A program made the translations under genes and the position numbers. Positions 15,903 to 24,699 of a stretch of DNA of 31,850 bases are shown piece after piece. This DNA is from Candidatus Atribacteria bacterium UBA6251 (lineage in GTDB: Bacteria > Atribacterota > Phoenicimicrobiia > Phoenicimicrobiales > Phoenicimicrobiaceae). The notes beneath the pieces were generated by a model. It searched no databases. It worked only from the letters and a program-made list of their open reading frames with translations, and was not told the DNA's origin. The stretch's first letter is position 1, and each line of letters begins with the position of its first letter. The stretch spans positions 1 to 31,850 of the forward strand of contig DJVR01000042.1 in assembly GCA_002441285.1 (NCBI GenBank), given 5' to 3'.

Positions 15903-17123
15903 TTAAGAATGAGACTTAACTTCCTGGTTAAGCTTAAAAAATATGGGTAAAGAGATTAGTTCTAATACAGCTGCAAAGAGAACGATATAGAATGGAGAGA
16001 TAGCATATAAAAACCCCATAATAGTACTTCCTAAAAATCGGGAAACCCCGTAAGTGCTATTAAATATTCCATAAGCGGTACCCCGTTGCTGAATAGCGGT
16101 TATTTCGGCAATAGTTGCCCGCATAATAGTTTCGTGAATACCCATCACCATTCCCCAGAGGATAATCCCGATAAGAATAAAAGTATAGACTGGTGAAAAA
16201 ACCAAAGGAGGAATTAAAATAGTAAGGAAAGGAATTACTATTAGGGAGATTAAGCCAATTCTATCATAAATTTTTCCAATGGCCATAGCAACAAAAGCAT
16301 CTACACCCATAGCCAGGGCATAAAATAGAGGAATTTGCACTTCGTTAAGGATGCCCTGAACTTTAAAATGATAGGCAATGATTTGAAAATGAGCAAATCC
16401 AGCTACACTTAAAAAGGTAAATAAATTATAGAGCCAATATACCCGAGGAAGTTTCTTTTTAGTTTCAACCTTTTTCTTTTCTAATCCATCCTCAGTTTCA
16501 AATTTTTCCGGGAAGGGAACTTTAGATTTAGCCATTAAAAGAACTAACAAAGCCAAAAATATCGGTATCCATAAGAGATTAAAGCCTTGCCGATAATCTT
16601 TTTTTAGGATAAATACCACTGAAAAGATTAAAGGTCCAATAATCGCCCCAACCTGATCCAGTGCTTCATGTAAGCCAAAACCCCAACCTCTTCCTACTTG
16701 TTTGGTAGTATGAGAAAGAATAGCATCCCGAGCTGGGGAGCGAATAGCTTTACCTATCCGCTCCATAATTAATAAGAAAGCAGCTAATTGCCAATGACCG
16801 ACCAAAGCCAGTAAAGGTATAGCTATTAGCAATCCATATCCTAAAAGAGTAAAAACCCAGTAGGACCTGGTACGGTCAGCAAGGTATCCGGAGATTAGTC
16901 TTAATCCATAACCAATAAATTCTCCCAGACCAGCAACTAAGCCTACCATACCAGCACTGGCACCCAAAATAGCCAGATAGGGTCCACTGATACTTCTAGC
17001 CCCTTCATAGACAATATCGCCAAAGAGGCTAACCAATCCCATTAAGATAATAAATTGTATGGCTGTTTTTTTGGATTCTTTTGAATTCTGATAATGATTA
17101 TTTTTGTTTATTCCATTCAACAT
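15903..17123 (-). CDS. Major facilitator superfamily transporter
   Basis: The 406-residue product is a 12-segment MFS protein. Visible features: LVSLFGDIVYEGARSISGPYL in the first helix region, SGYLADRTRSYW matching the MFS loop 2-3 motif (G-x-L-x-D-R), ERIGKAIRSPARDAILS near residue 128, a charged middle loop around residues 200-230, and MGVDAFVAMAIGKIYDRIG as the second-half loop motif. A strong Shine-Dalgarno sequence is not seen before ATG 17123. It lies 41 bases after the amidohydrolase gene and is the last gene of the AOR-racemase-amidohydrolase operon. It probably moves a substrate or product of that pathway, but which one cannot be read from the sequence. Confidence 0.88.
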   Translation of the reverse strand: MLNGINKNNHYQNSKESKKTAIQFIILMGLVSLFGDIVYEGARSISGPYLAILGASAGMVGLVAGLGEFIGYGLRLISGYLADRTRSYWVFTLLGYGLLIAIPLLALVGHWQLAAFLLIMERIGKAIRSPARDAILSHTTKQVGRGWGFGLHEALDQVGAIIGPLIFSVVFILKKDYRQGFNLLWIPIFLALLVLLMAKSKVPFPEKFETEDGLEKKKVETKKKLPRVYWLYNLFTFLSVAGFAHFQIIAYHFKVQGILNEVQIPLFYALAMGVDAFVAMAIGKIYDRIGLISLIVIPFLTILIPPLVFSPVYTFILIGIILWGMVMGIHETIMRATIAEITAIQQRGTAYGIFNSTYGVSRFLGSTIMGFLYAISPFYIVLFAAVLELISLPIFFKLNQEVKSHS

Positions 17124-17164
17124 TTATCTTTTCTTTAAACTAAAATAAATGGGTGGGTAGTTAT

Positions 17165-18550
17165 TTATCTTTTTGTAATCTTGATAATCTTTCCATACCC
17201 GGGACCTACTTTAATTTCTCCTTCCTCACAGACTATTTTACCTCTAACTATAGTCTTTTCGGGTTGCCCAAAGACTTCCCAACCATCAAAAACTACTGCA
17301 CTGTCTCTACATTTAGTAAACATTTTATCTTTCTCAATCCTACCCTTCTTCTCAGGATCAATAATTACTAAATCAGCATCAGCTCCAGGCATAATTACTC
17401 CTTTTTGAGGATATAAACCAAAGATACGAGCTGGATTTTCACATATTAAACGAACCATCTGCTCTAGTTTTAATTTTCTTTCCTTTACTGCTGTAAACAT
17501 TAAAGGAAGTCGGGTAGACAAACCAGGGAATCCAGCAGGAGGGATAAAAATATCTTCTTTTCCCCTTTCTTTTTCTTCTTTTGTATAGGGGGCATGGTCA
17601 CTTCCTACTAGATCGAAATAACCATTTACTAGATATTCCCACATCTTTTTCCTCTGCTCTTCTGATCTAACCGGAGGATTACATTTGGCAAAAACTCCAA
17701 ATTTTACTAAAGCTTCTTCATTTAAAAATAGATAATGGGGACAAGTTTCTGCTATAGCATAGACCCCTTTTGCTTTAGCCTGCCTGACCAGTTCAGCAGC
17801 TTCTGGAGTACTGATGTGGGCAATTTCTACCTTCGCTCCAGTCTTTTCCGCAAAAAGTAGAATCTTAGCAGTAGTTTCTACTTCTACTACTGGAGGGCGA
17901 GAACGCTCATGATAAATAGGAGAGACCTTTCCCTCCTTTCTCAATCGACTAATATTTTTCCTGATCATATCATTATTTTCAGCATGAAAGGCAGTAATTA
18001 AACCAGTATTTGCTAGTATTTCCATTAGCTCATACTGATCACCAGTATTAGGAGCGGTTAAACCGATAAATTCTCCTTCTCTTCCTTCTGGCGCCTCGTG
18101 TAAAAAGGTTTTAAATCCTACAATACCAGACTGAGCACAAGGGATAACGCTATCCTTCTGGTCAATACCCGCTGCCCCGAAAAAGGCTGTGTCTACTACT
18201 ATTTCCTTTTCTGCAATAGTCATTCTTTTATTTACAATCTCGGGGGAATAAGGAGGTGGAGAAGAGATTGGCATCTCTAATATAGTAGTTACCCCACCCA
18301 GGGCAGCTTCCTGGGTTCCAGAAAGAAAAGTTTCCCGATATTCATGCCCTGGAGCACGAATATGGACATGAGGATCTACTGTCCCAGGTAAGACTAATTT
18401 ATCCTGGACATCAATAATTTCTTCCCCTTTTAATTTATCAGTGCTTAGGGCAATGATAACTCCATCTTTAATCCCTAAATTACAGTTAATTAATTGATGA
18501 TTAATATACATCTTATTGGAATGGACTACTAAATCATATTTTTCTATCAT
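17165..18550 (-). CDS. Dihydroorotase/allantoinase-type cyclic amidohydrolase
   Basis: This 461-residue enzyme belongs to the amidohydrolase superfamily that opens cyclic ureides (dihydroorotate, allantoin, hydantoins). The full metal site is visible: H61 and H63 in DPHVH, the probably carboxylated K147 in GFKTFL, H189 in FHAEN, H245 in EIAHIST and catalytic D318 in GSDHAPYTKEEK. ETCPHYL and KCNPPVR (289-295) are shared by dihydroorotases and allantoinases. SDHAP followed by TKEEK leans toward dihydroorotase or a hydantoinase-like subgroup; allantoinases usually have SDHSP. The ATG start has AAAGGAGAAAG upstream. It follows a hydantoin-racemase-like gene and the other operon carries pyrB, pyrK and pyrD, so dihydroorotate or carboxymethylhydantoin are the substrates I would test first. 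Confidence 0.85.
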   Translation of the reverse strand: MIEKYDLVVHSNKMYINHQLINCNLGIKDGVIIALSTDKLKGEEIIDVQDKLVLPGTVDPHVHIRAPGHEYRETFLSGTQEAALGGVTTILEMPISSPPPYSPEIVNKRMTIAEKEIVVDTAFFGAAGIDQKDSVIPCAQSGIVGFKTFLHEAPEGREGEFIGLTAPNTGDQYELMEILANTGLITAFHAENNDMIRKNISRLRKEGKVSPIYHERSRPPVVEVETTAKILLFAEKTGAKVEIAHISTPEAAELVRQAKAKGVYAIAETCPHYLFLNEEALVKFGVFAKCNPPVRSEEQRKKMWEYLVNGYFDLVGSDHAPYTKEEKERGKEDIFIPPAGFPGLSTRLPLMFTAVKERKLKLEQMVRLICENPARIFGLYPQKGVIMPGADADLVIIDPEKKGRIEKDKMFTKCRDSAVVFDGWEVFGQPEKTIVRGKIVCEEGEIKVGPGYGKIIKITKR

Positions 18551-18624
18551 AAATGTCTTTCTCCTTTAAAGAAATAAAAAATAAGATAAATTCCCTCATT
18601 TATGAAATCTAATTAATTCATTTT

Positions 18625-19296
18625 TTATAAGTATTTCCTCATTTTACTGGTACTCAATTGATATCTTAAGAAACCTTCCATCAATAGTAAAGCACTAACT
18701 ACACCATCTATTACCGGAACCCCTATTATTTTTTCGAGTTCTTTATCCAGCCCCGCCATACCAGCGCAACCTAAAATCAATACCTCTGCTCCATCCTCTT
18801 TTACTGCTTTAAAGCCAGCCTCCAATAACTTTTCCTTTTTATCCTGATAGGTAGCTACCACCCCCAGGCCGGTTGCTCGAATAGAGGCACAGCGATCTTC
18901 TAAGCCATATCTTTTCACCTGATCCTCTTTTTGAGGGATTTTTTTCTCCTTTAAAGAGAGGATACTAAATTTATGTCCTAAGGGTAAGGCAAAAAGCATT
19001 GAAGCCTCCCCAATACCTATTACTGGTTTTACAGTTAATTCTCTAAGTACATCAACACCAATATCACTATGACAAGCTATAATAAATCCATCATACGACT
19101 TTTCTAAGGTAAAAAATTTTTCTAATAGATATTTTTCTGCTAAAGCAGCATCCTGATAAGTCTCTATACCGGAAGGAGATTCCGGAATATCTATAACCTC
19201 TAAGGGAATATCAGTAAGAGGATATTTATTGCAGGTTTCTTTGATACCTGTAGTTACTTCTTTTGAGCTATTAGGATTGATACACAATATCTTCAA
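18625..19296 (-). CDS. Asp/Glu/hydantoin racemase family protein
   Basis: The 223-residue product matches hydantoin racemases and related two-cysteine racemases. The N-terminal strand ILCINPNSS is typical of hydantoin racemases. The two catalytic cysteines are C75 in ACHSDIG and C177 in LGCAGMA. GIGEASM near residue 96 is the conserved middle element. The TTG start is well supported by AGGAGGG six bases upstream. It lies 33 bases after the AOR gene and 74 bases before the cyclic amidohydrolase gene, an order that suggests it interconverts enantiomers of a ring substrate before ring opening. A maleate isomerase or aspartate racemase function is possible within the superfamily. Confidence 0.87.
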   Translation of the reverse strand: MKILCINPNSSKEVTTGIKETCNKYPLTDIPLEVIDIPESPSGIETYQDAALAEKYLLEKFFTLEKSYDGFIIACHSDIGVDVLRELTVKPVIGIGEASMLFALPLGHKFSILSLKEKKIPQKEDQVKRYGLEDRCASIRATGLGVVATYQDKKEKLLEAGFKAVKEDGAEVLILGCAGMAGLDKELEKIIGVPVIDGVVSALLLMEGFLRYQLSTSKMRKYL

Positions 19297-19329
19297 AATA
19301 ACCCTCCTATTTATTTAAAATAAAATGTC

Positions 19330-21261
19330 TTACTTTTCTATTAATTTACCTCGTTGAATTAAAGGTTCAACTACTTCTGCTAAACCTGAAGAGATTAAAC
19401 CAGTCTTGGTTGGTAATCCGGTCTGTGTGTCCCATCCCCAAAGGGTATAAAATTCTTCTAAAATTTTATTATACCTGTTTTTATCCATTTTGACACCTTT
19501 ATAAGGTCCTTTTTTTACTTTTTCCCGCATAAATCTTTGGGGAGGCAGGTCATCTTTTCGAGATAAATTGGTATGCAGTAAATTAAAAACTTTTTCTAAA
19601 TTCCTTCCTTTTACAGCATAAAATTCCATTAAATCTTCTTCGCATAAATTAACTCCCATTCCACTATTTATTAACTCTAATAAATCGGACACTTCCAGAA
19701 AATTAGCTCCAGACCAGGTACTCACATAACTACAAATACCTAAGTTATCTTCTAATTCCTTAGTCTTAGCCTGCCAGACTACTCCCTGGGCTTGACCTAC
19801 ATAATCGGTGGAGTTAAAATTCCCGGGTCTTGGCTTGGGGCCATATCTTATACTACCCATAGTAGCTCCTCTTAAATGTCTTCCCGCCACTGGAGAAGTA
19901 GATACTGCTAAAGCCCAACCTTTAGGAATTCGAAAAGGTTCGATAGAGGGCTGCCCTTTAATCTGACTGGAATAATATTCTGTATTTTTCCCCAATCTTT
20001 TCGCCGCTAAAGAGATCCCATCCGCTAATATATCTCCAATCCCTTCTCGATATGCTATTTTTTTAATCAAAGCCAGGAAAGAATCACTATTACCCCAATT
20101 TAAGACTAAACCCTCGGTATCTTTCTGGCTAATAATTCCTTTTTCATACAATTCAAAAGCCCAAGATATTACAGAAGCAGTATAGTCACCATCTAAACCT
20201 AACTGATTAGTTAAAATCCATGATTCTACTACCGCTTCTGGTTCAGATATATCTAAGCGGCAGGCATGTCCCATAATAGTATTAATCCAGAACCCTTCTC
20301 CTTTATCTCCTTGATATTTTCCCCTCTCGATTTCCAGAAAAGGTAGACAACCAGTAGGGCATAGATAACAAGCCCTTACTCCCTTTATCATACTGGGTAC
20401 ACCATTTTGAGAATTCATCAATCTCTGTCTTTTTGTGCTTTCCCAATAATCATCCTGTCCGTTTCTGGTTACCATATTGGTATACCACCCTTCCCATTCT
20501 GAATCAGCATAAAGATTGAGTGGTGCTTGACGCATCAACCTGGTTGCAGGGTTTTGTTTGCATTTTTGATAAGTCTTTTCTACTATGGTCATAAATCTGC
20601 CTGGATCAGCAATTTCAATCTTTCCTCGTCCTCTTACCACAATTGCTTTTAACTTCTTATCCCCCATTACACATCCTACTCCTGAGCCAGCAGCTGCCTT
20701 AGCTGTATCTACGATAATAGCTGAGCCACGCACTAAATTTTCTCCTGCTGGTCCAATTGCTGCAATTTCAATATCTTCTTTACCTAAGGTTTTTCGTAGA
20801 ATAAATTCTGTGGTAAAAACATCTTTACCCCATAAATATTGCGCATCCCTAAGCTCTACTAAAGAATCACTAATATAAAGATAGACTGGTTTTTTAGACT
20901 TTCCCACAATAATCAGATTATCATATCCTGCATACTTCAATTCAGCTCCCCAGGAACCTCCTACATTAGCAGAACCTTTTCCTCTATTAAATATATTGAT
21001 AGTAGAAACATCTACTCTACAGGCGCCGGGAGCCATAGTTCCTACTAGAGAGCCTACCCCAAAACATAGAAGGTTTTCCGGGTCAGACCATTTAGTACCT
21101 ATTTTAATATTTCTCAGCATAATCAGAGAGTTAGTACCACGACCCCCCAAAGTTAGGTTATTATACTCTTGGGAAGGTTCAGTCCAGATTCTTTTCTTGG
21201 ATAAATCCACCCATAGTATTTTCCCGGCCAAACATCCTTGAATATGAATATTTTTATTCAT
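19330..21261 (-). CDS. AOR-family tungsten/molybdopterin aldehyde:ferredoxin oxidoreductase
   Basis: AOR enzymes hold a bis-pterin tungsten (sometimes molybdenum) centre and one 4Fe-4S cluster and oxidise aldehydes with ferredoxin. From ATG 21261 the product is 643 residues, normal for the family. Seen: LGGRGTNS near the N-terminus, cluster ligands C298-x2-C301-x3-C305 (CYLCPTGC) and C510 (NLGICSY), and the SPVAGRHLRGA segment with H462 near the active site. The usual AYDPRG motif is replaced by EPFRIPKG, so this is not a classical Pyrococcus-type AOR and the substrate is open. The frame extends to ATG 21285 directly after the ferredoxin stop, but AGGAAAG favours ATG 21261. The ferredoxin gene immediately upstream is the likely electron partner. 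Confidence 0.92.
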   Translation of the reverse strand: MNKNIHIQGCLAGKILWVDLSKKRIWTEPSQEYNNLTLGGRGTNSLIMLRNIKIGTKWSDPENLLCFGVGSLVGTMAPGACRVDVSTINIFNRGKGSANVGGSWGAELKYAGYDNLIIVGKSKKPVYLYISDSLVELRDAQYLWGKDVFTTEFILRKTLGKEDIEIAAIGPAGENLVRGSAIIVDTAKAAAGSGVGCVMGDKKLKAIVVRGRGKIEIADPGRFMTIVEKTYQKCKQNPATRLMRQAPLNLYADSEWEGWYTNMVTRNGQDDYWESTKRQRLMNSQNGVPSMIKGVRACYLCPTGCLPFLEIERGKYQGDKGEGFWINTIMGHACRLDISEPEAVVESWILTNQLGLDGDYTASVISWAFELYEKGIISQKDTEGLVLNWGNSDSFLALIKKIAYREGIGDILADGISLAAKRLGKNTEYYSSQIKGQPSIEPFRIPKGWALAVSTSPVAGRHLRGATMGSIRYGPKPRPGNFNSTDYVGQAQGVVWQAKTKELEDNLGICSYVSTWSGANFLEVSDLLELINSGMGVNLCEEDLMEFYAVKGRNLEKVFNLLHTNLSRKDDLPPQRFMREKVKKGPYKGVKMDKNRYNKILEEFYTLWGWDTQTGLPTKTGLISSGLAEVVEPLIQRGKLIEK

Positions 21262-21285
21262 CTTTTCTTTCCTAAATATTTTCAT

Positions 21286-21522
21286 TCATTTAGCTATTTT
21301 CAGAGCTTGATAAGTACAATATTTTACACATAAGGGCTCAATTTCATTCAAACATTCATCACAGGTTTGATTAATAGACCATTTGATCTTACCAGTTAAA
21401 GGGGATCGTAAAACTAGAATACTACTTTTTTCTGGCCAAAAAGATCGGGTATGATGATAGGAACAAGCTAATTGACAAGTTTTGCAACCATAGCACAATT
21501 TATTATCTCTAATAATTTTCAA
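21286..21522 (-). CDS. Dicluster 4Fe-4S ferredoxin-like subunit
   Basis: The 78-residue product has eight cysteines in two sets: C10, C13, C16, C20 (CxxCxxCxxxC) and C54, C57, C65, C69. This is the pattern of HycB/AOR-partner type electron-transfer proteins with two 4Fe-4S clusters. The central part between the two sets (SSILVLRSPLTG) is typical of the longer loop forms. The TTG start at 21522 is backed by GAGGAG five bases upstream. Its stop is directly followed by the AOR frame, so both are co-translated. I infer it takes electrons from the AOR. It is the first gene of the second operon. Confidence 0.9.
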   Translation of the reverse strand: MKIIRDNKLCYGCKTCQLACSYHHTRSFWPEKSSILVLRSPLTGKIKWSINQTCDECLNEIEPLCVKYCTYQALKIAK

Positions 21523-21620
21523 ATCTTTCTCCTCAGCATATCTTTACCTAAAAGATTAATCATCTATTATCTTTATTATTAAATTATTTCTCCAAGGTTA
21601 ATTCATTAAATTTTTTACTT

Positions 21621-21649
21621 TTTATAATTTTAAAAAATTCAGAATTCAA
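21621..21649 (-). promoter_or_regulatory. Candidate promoter for ferredoxin-AOR operon (proximal)
   Basis: Leftward TTGAAT (21649-21644) and TATAAA (21626-21621) are separated by exactly 17 bases. The transcript would have a leader of roughly 90 bases before the TTG start at 21522. Confidence 0.45.
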
Positions 21650-21699
21650 CTATTTTGTTTTTTAATATTTTTTATTATCTAACTAAACCTGTAAAATAT

Positions 21700-21728
21700 A
21701 TTAAAAACTAACCAATTTAATAAGTCAA
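21700..21728 (-). promoter_or_regulatory. Candidate promoter for ferredoxin-AOR operon (distal)
   Basis: Leftward TTGACT (21728-21723) and TTTAAT (21705-21700) are separated by 17 bases. The -35 matches the sigma-70/A consensus at five of six positions, the -10 at five of six. Confidence 0.4.
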
Positions 21729-21768
21729 AATCAATTTTTTACAAAAGTATGAAAAAATAATTTTGGGA

Positions 21769-21810
21769 AAATAGGGAGGTTATACCCTGAAGGCATAATC
21801 CTCCCTATTC
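21769..21810 (-). terminator. Intrinsic terminator after livK
   Basis: On the minus strand AATAGGGAGG and CCTCCCTATT form a perfect 10-pair GC-containing stem (21800-21809 with 21770-21779) around a 20-base loop, followed by TTTCCC and a T-rich stretch. It lies about 40 bases past the livK stop and ends the pyr/liv operon. Confidence 0.75.
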
Positions 21811-21850
21811 TATTTCTGCTAGATTGTTCTATTTATTTTTATTGTCTATC

Positions 21851-23077
21851 CTACCTATCTTTCCAGGCTGGTGTTGGATATAAAGGTGCATTCTGTTGAG
21901 AGGCTTCAGGATAGACCAGCACAAACTTACCGTCCTGAACCTGAATTACTGGATGTATCCACTTGATATTTTGACCCTTTTCATTAAAGGCAACTGCTGG
22001 CCAGGTAGCCAATTCAACATCCAGGCTGGCCATTGCTTCCCTTACTTTATCAGTTTCAATAGAATCTGCTTTTTCTATGGCTAATTGTAGGATACTTCCT
22101 GCGGCAGAAGAACTAGCGGTCCAGTATTGCGGTTTGAAATCTTCTCCAAAGAGGTCCTTACAAGCCTTAACGTAATCAGCAGTAGTTCCAAAGATAGGAT
22201 CCTGTAGTTTCATTTCGGGAAGCCACCATTCTCCTTCTACCACATAATTTCCATCAGCTCCCATTTCATTAAGAAAAGCAGGAACCATAACTCCTACTGA
22301 AAAGGCGTAGAGTTTGGGATTCAAACCCAGCTCTTTACATTGACGTATGGCCATTAATGAATCTGCAGTATAGCCTGCAACTCCCAGAACATCTGGATTT
22401 AAAGCCTTTACCTTAGTCAATAAGGCAGATATATCGGTAGCCCCAGCTGGATATTTTTCAAAGAGTACTACCTCAAATCCCAACTCTTTACATTTATCTC
22501 TAAATCCTTCTCCACAACTTAAGGGGAATAAATCATTGGCAACGATAATGGCTACGGTTTTGGGTTTAGGATCCAGCATTTCATCCATCATATATGCAAT
22601 AGGAGCCATTAACATAGGTGCAGGTGGGAGAATAGAAAAGACGTATTTGTATCCTCTTTCATAAATATTGACGGCATTGGCTTCCGGTGCAATAGTAATA
22701 ACTCCATATTTTTCACCAATAGCAGAAGTTGCAAAGGTAATAGCGCTGGAGTAAGGTCCTCCCAAGAAGTTTACCTTATCCTCGGTAATCAATTTTTCAG
22801 TTAATTTAGCTCCCCGGACAGGATCGCTCTCATCATCGTAGTAAATAACCTCTACTCCGTAGGTCTTACCCCCTGCAGTTATCCCACCATGGTCATTGAC
22901 CCATTTTTCCCAGACCTGATACCCCTGTTTTACTAAATTCCCTTCATAAGCAACCTTTCCGGTCAAGGATACTGCCGCTCCGATTTTAATCACATCATCA
23001 AAGGCAAAAGAGACTCCTGTCACTACTAGTAAAAATATACTGACTAAAATTAAAAGTAACCATTTATTTTTTAACAT
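21851..23077 (-). CDS. livK: Branched-chain-amino-acid-type ABC transporter substrate-binding protein
   Basis: The 408-residue product has a signal peptide (about 1-25, LLVVTGVSFA) and the type I periplasmic-binding fold: VIKIGAAVSLTGKVAYEG, the YYDDESDP strand near residue 80, GPYSSAITFA at the ligand cleft and QYWTASSSAAGSILQLAIEKA in the second lobe. No lipobox cysteine follows the signal, so it is either free in a periplasm or shed. It is encoded last, 132 bases after livF, with a strong AAGGAGG of its own, which fits the higher demand for binding protein. The family binds amino acids but also amides, urea and aromatic acids; the ligand is not certain, and the pyr neighbours leave room for a ureide or pyrimidine. 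Confidence 0.9.
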   Translation of the reverse strand: MLKNKWLLLILVSIFLLVVTGVSFAFDDVIKIGAAVSLTGKVAYEGNLVKQGYQVWEKWVNDHGGITAGGKTYGVEVIYYDDESDPVRGAKLTEKLITEDKVNFLGGPYSSAITFATSAIGEKYGVITIAPEANAVNIYERGYKYVFSILPPAPMLMAPIAYMMDEMLDPKPKTVAIIVANDLFPLSCGEGFRDKCKELGFEVVLFEKYPAGATDISALLTKVKALNPDVLGVAGYTADSLMAIRQCKELGLNPKLYAFSVGVMVPAFLNEMGADGNYVVEGEWWLPEMKLQDPIFGTTADYVKACKDLFGEDFKPQYWTASSSAAGSILQLAIEKADSIETDKVREAMASLDVELATWPAVAFNEKGQNIKWIHPVIQVQDGKFVLVYPEASQQNAPLYPTPAWKDR

Positions 23078-23209
23078 CTTTTTCCTCCTTTTTATTCAAG
23101 ATAAAATAAATCTATCTACTTAAAATTTTTTCTCTTTATCATACCACCACCTTTCTCCTTGAATGGCTATTTATAAAACATATCTACCATTACAACCCTC
23201 TGGTTATGT

Positions 23210-23938
23210 TCAAATCACGCCCAAGTAGGCAGTTTTAATATGTTTATTTTTAGCCAGTTTATCAGTAGAATCCTGCATTACCACAGAGCCATTCTCCAGA
23301 ACATATCCTCGATCAGCTATATCCAGAGCTACCTGAACATCTTGTTCTACGATCAGAATACTTATTCCCTGTTCATTTCTCAATTTAATAATAGTATCGA
23401 CTATATCGTCTACTATTACCGGAGCCAAGCCTAAAGATAGTTCATCAATAATCAGAAGTTTTGGTTTGGACATCAAAGCCCGACCGATAGTACACATCTG
23501 TTGCTCTCCGCCAGAAAGATTACCAGCTAATTTATTACGGTAACCACGAAGAGGTTTAAATAGATTATAAACAAAATCAAGATCTTCTCTAAGGATTTTT
23601 TTATCTACCTTCCTCTGGAATGCCCCCATTAAGAGGTTATCTTCTACAGTTAATCCGAAGAAAAGATGTCTTCCTTCTGGAGCAAATCCAATACCCTTCT
23701 TGATTCTTTCCGGGGAAGAAAACCTGGTTATCTCCTCATTTTCATAGAGAATTTGACCATTATAAGGGGATAATATTCCCACTATATTTTTTAATAGAGT
23801 ACTCTTCCCAGCACCATTAGCTCCGATGATGCAGACTATTTCTCTATGTTTTATTTCAAATTCAATATTCCATAAGACCTGGATTGCTCCATATCCAGCA
23901 TTTAAATTGACTATTTGTAGTAAATTATTATCTTTCAT
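23210..23938 (-). CDS. livF: Branched-chain-amino-acid-type ABC transporter ATPase LivF
   Basis: This is one of the two ATP-hydrolysing subunits. The 242 residues carry Walker A GANGAGKST (39-47), the EGRHLF segment (88-93) typical of LivF, the intact signature LSGGEQQ (141-147), Walker B LLIIDE (161-166) and the switch-like VEQDVQ. The N-terminus (LQIVNLNAGYGAIQVL) is also LivF-like. Its start overlaps the livG stop by four bases (ATGA), so the two subunits are translationally coupled. Confidence 0.95.
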   Translation of the reverse strand: MKDNNLLQIVNLNAGYGAIQVLWNIEFEIKHREIVCIIGANGAGKSTLLKNIVGILSPYNGQILYENEEITRFSSPERIKKGIGFAPEGRHLFFGLTVEDNLLMGAFQRKVDKKILREDLDFVYNLFKPLRGYRNKLAGNLSGGEQQMCTIGRALMSKPKLLIIDELSLGLAPVIVDDIVDTIIKLRNEQGISILIVEQDVQVALDIADRGYVLENGSVVMQDSTDKLAKNKHIKTAYLGVI

Positions 23939-24699
23939 TGATTATTGATAACCTCCTTAGCAAATCTCTTGCCCAGATAAGCCTCAATAACTGCAGGATT
24001 CTCACATACTTCTTTTGGTGAGCCTTCACAAATCTTTTTACCGTGATGCAAGACGATTATACGATCAGAAATTCCCATAACTGCCTTCATAATATGTTCA
24101 ATATAGATAATAGTTAAATTCTTTTCTTTTCTAATCTTTTTAATTAACTCACTAGCTTCTTCTACCTCTGAAGGATTTAAACCAGCCATTACTTCATCTA
24201 AAAAGACTACTTCAGGTTCCATTGCCAATACCCGCGCAAATTCTATTCGCTTCAAATCAGGTAAAGTAATATCACTAACCAATGAATCTCTCTTTTTATC
24301 CAGACCTACCAATTTCATAATCTCTCTAGCCTTTTTTCTTCCCTGGTATAAGTTATTTTTTCTATTCGCTCGACCATAGAGTGAACCAACCAAGACATTT
24401 TCTTCTACAGTCATCCCTTCTAAGGGTTTGACTATTTGATAAGTGCGAGTTAGGCCCAGACGGGCAACCTGAAAGGGTAGTAAATTACTAATATCTATCC
24501 CCTTAAAAAATACCTTTCCTCCCGTCTTCTTTAAATCACCAGTAACAATATTGGTTAAAGTAGTCTTTCCTGCCCCATTAGGTCCAATTAAGCCTACAAT
24601 TTCACCTTTTTCTGCTTGAAAACTGACCTGATCTACTGCTTTTAAAGCACCAAAATGTTTACTTATAGATTGAATATCCAGAATAATCTTTTTATCCAT
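23935..24699 (-). CDS. livG: Branched-chain-amino-acid-type ABC transporter ATPase LivG
   Basis: The partner ATPase of LivF. From ATG 24699 the product is 254 residues, with Walker A GPNGAGKTT (39-47), RTYQIVKPLEGMTVEEN near residue 85, Walker B FLDE (166-169) and the switch His in IEHIMK. The signature is LPDLKRIEFAR (146-156) instead of LSGGQ; LivG proteins with this LP-x-x-K-R form are known, so I do not read it as damage. The frame also opens at TTG 24711; ATG 24699 overlaps the end of livM by eight bases. The long C-terminal AVIEAYLGKRF is the usual LivG ending. Confidence 0.94.
   Translation of the reverse strand: MDKKIILDIQSISKHFGALKAVDQVSFQAEKGEIVGLIGPNGAGKTTLTNIVTGDLKKTGGKVFFKGIDISNLLPFQVARLGLTRTYQIVKPLEGMTVEENVLVGSLYGRANRKNNLYQGRKKAREIMKLVGLDKKRDSLVSDITLPDLKRIEFARVLAMEPEVVFLDEVMAGLNPSEVEEASELIKKIRKEKNLTIIYIEHIMKAVMGISDRIIVLHHGKKICEGSPKEVCENPAVIEAYLGKRFAKEVINNQ

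Larger units (their letters stand above)
21523..21768. other. Intergenic promoter region of the ferredoxin-AOR operon
   Basis: No gene is seen in this very AT-rich region between the livK terminator and the ferredoxin gene. It holds two candidate promoters (see separate entries). Together with the terminator it shows that the ferredoxin-AOR-racemase-amidohydrolase-MFS genes can be transcribed independently of the pyr/liv operon. Confidence 0.5.

Noticed and set aside
17153..17408. Plus-strand frames opposite the amidohydrolase gene, and similar plus-strand frames opposite mfd, prs, AOR, pyrD and pyrB.
   Set aside because: They are antisense shadows of well-conserved genes, with low-complexity or Ser/Ile-rich translations and no ribosome-binding sites.
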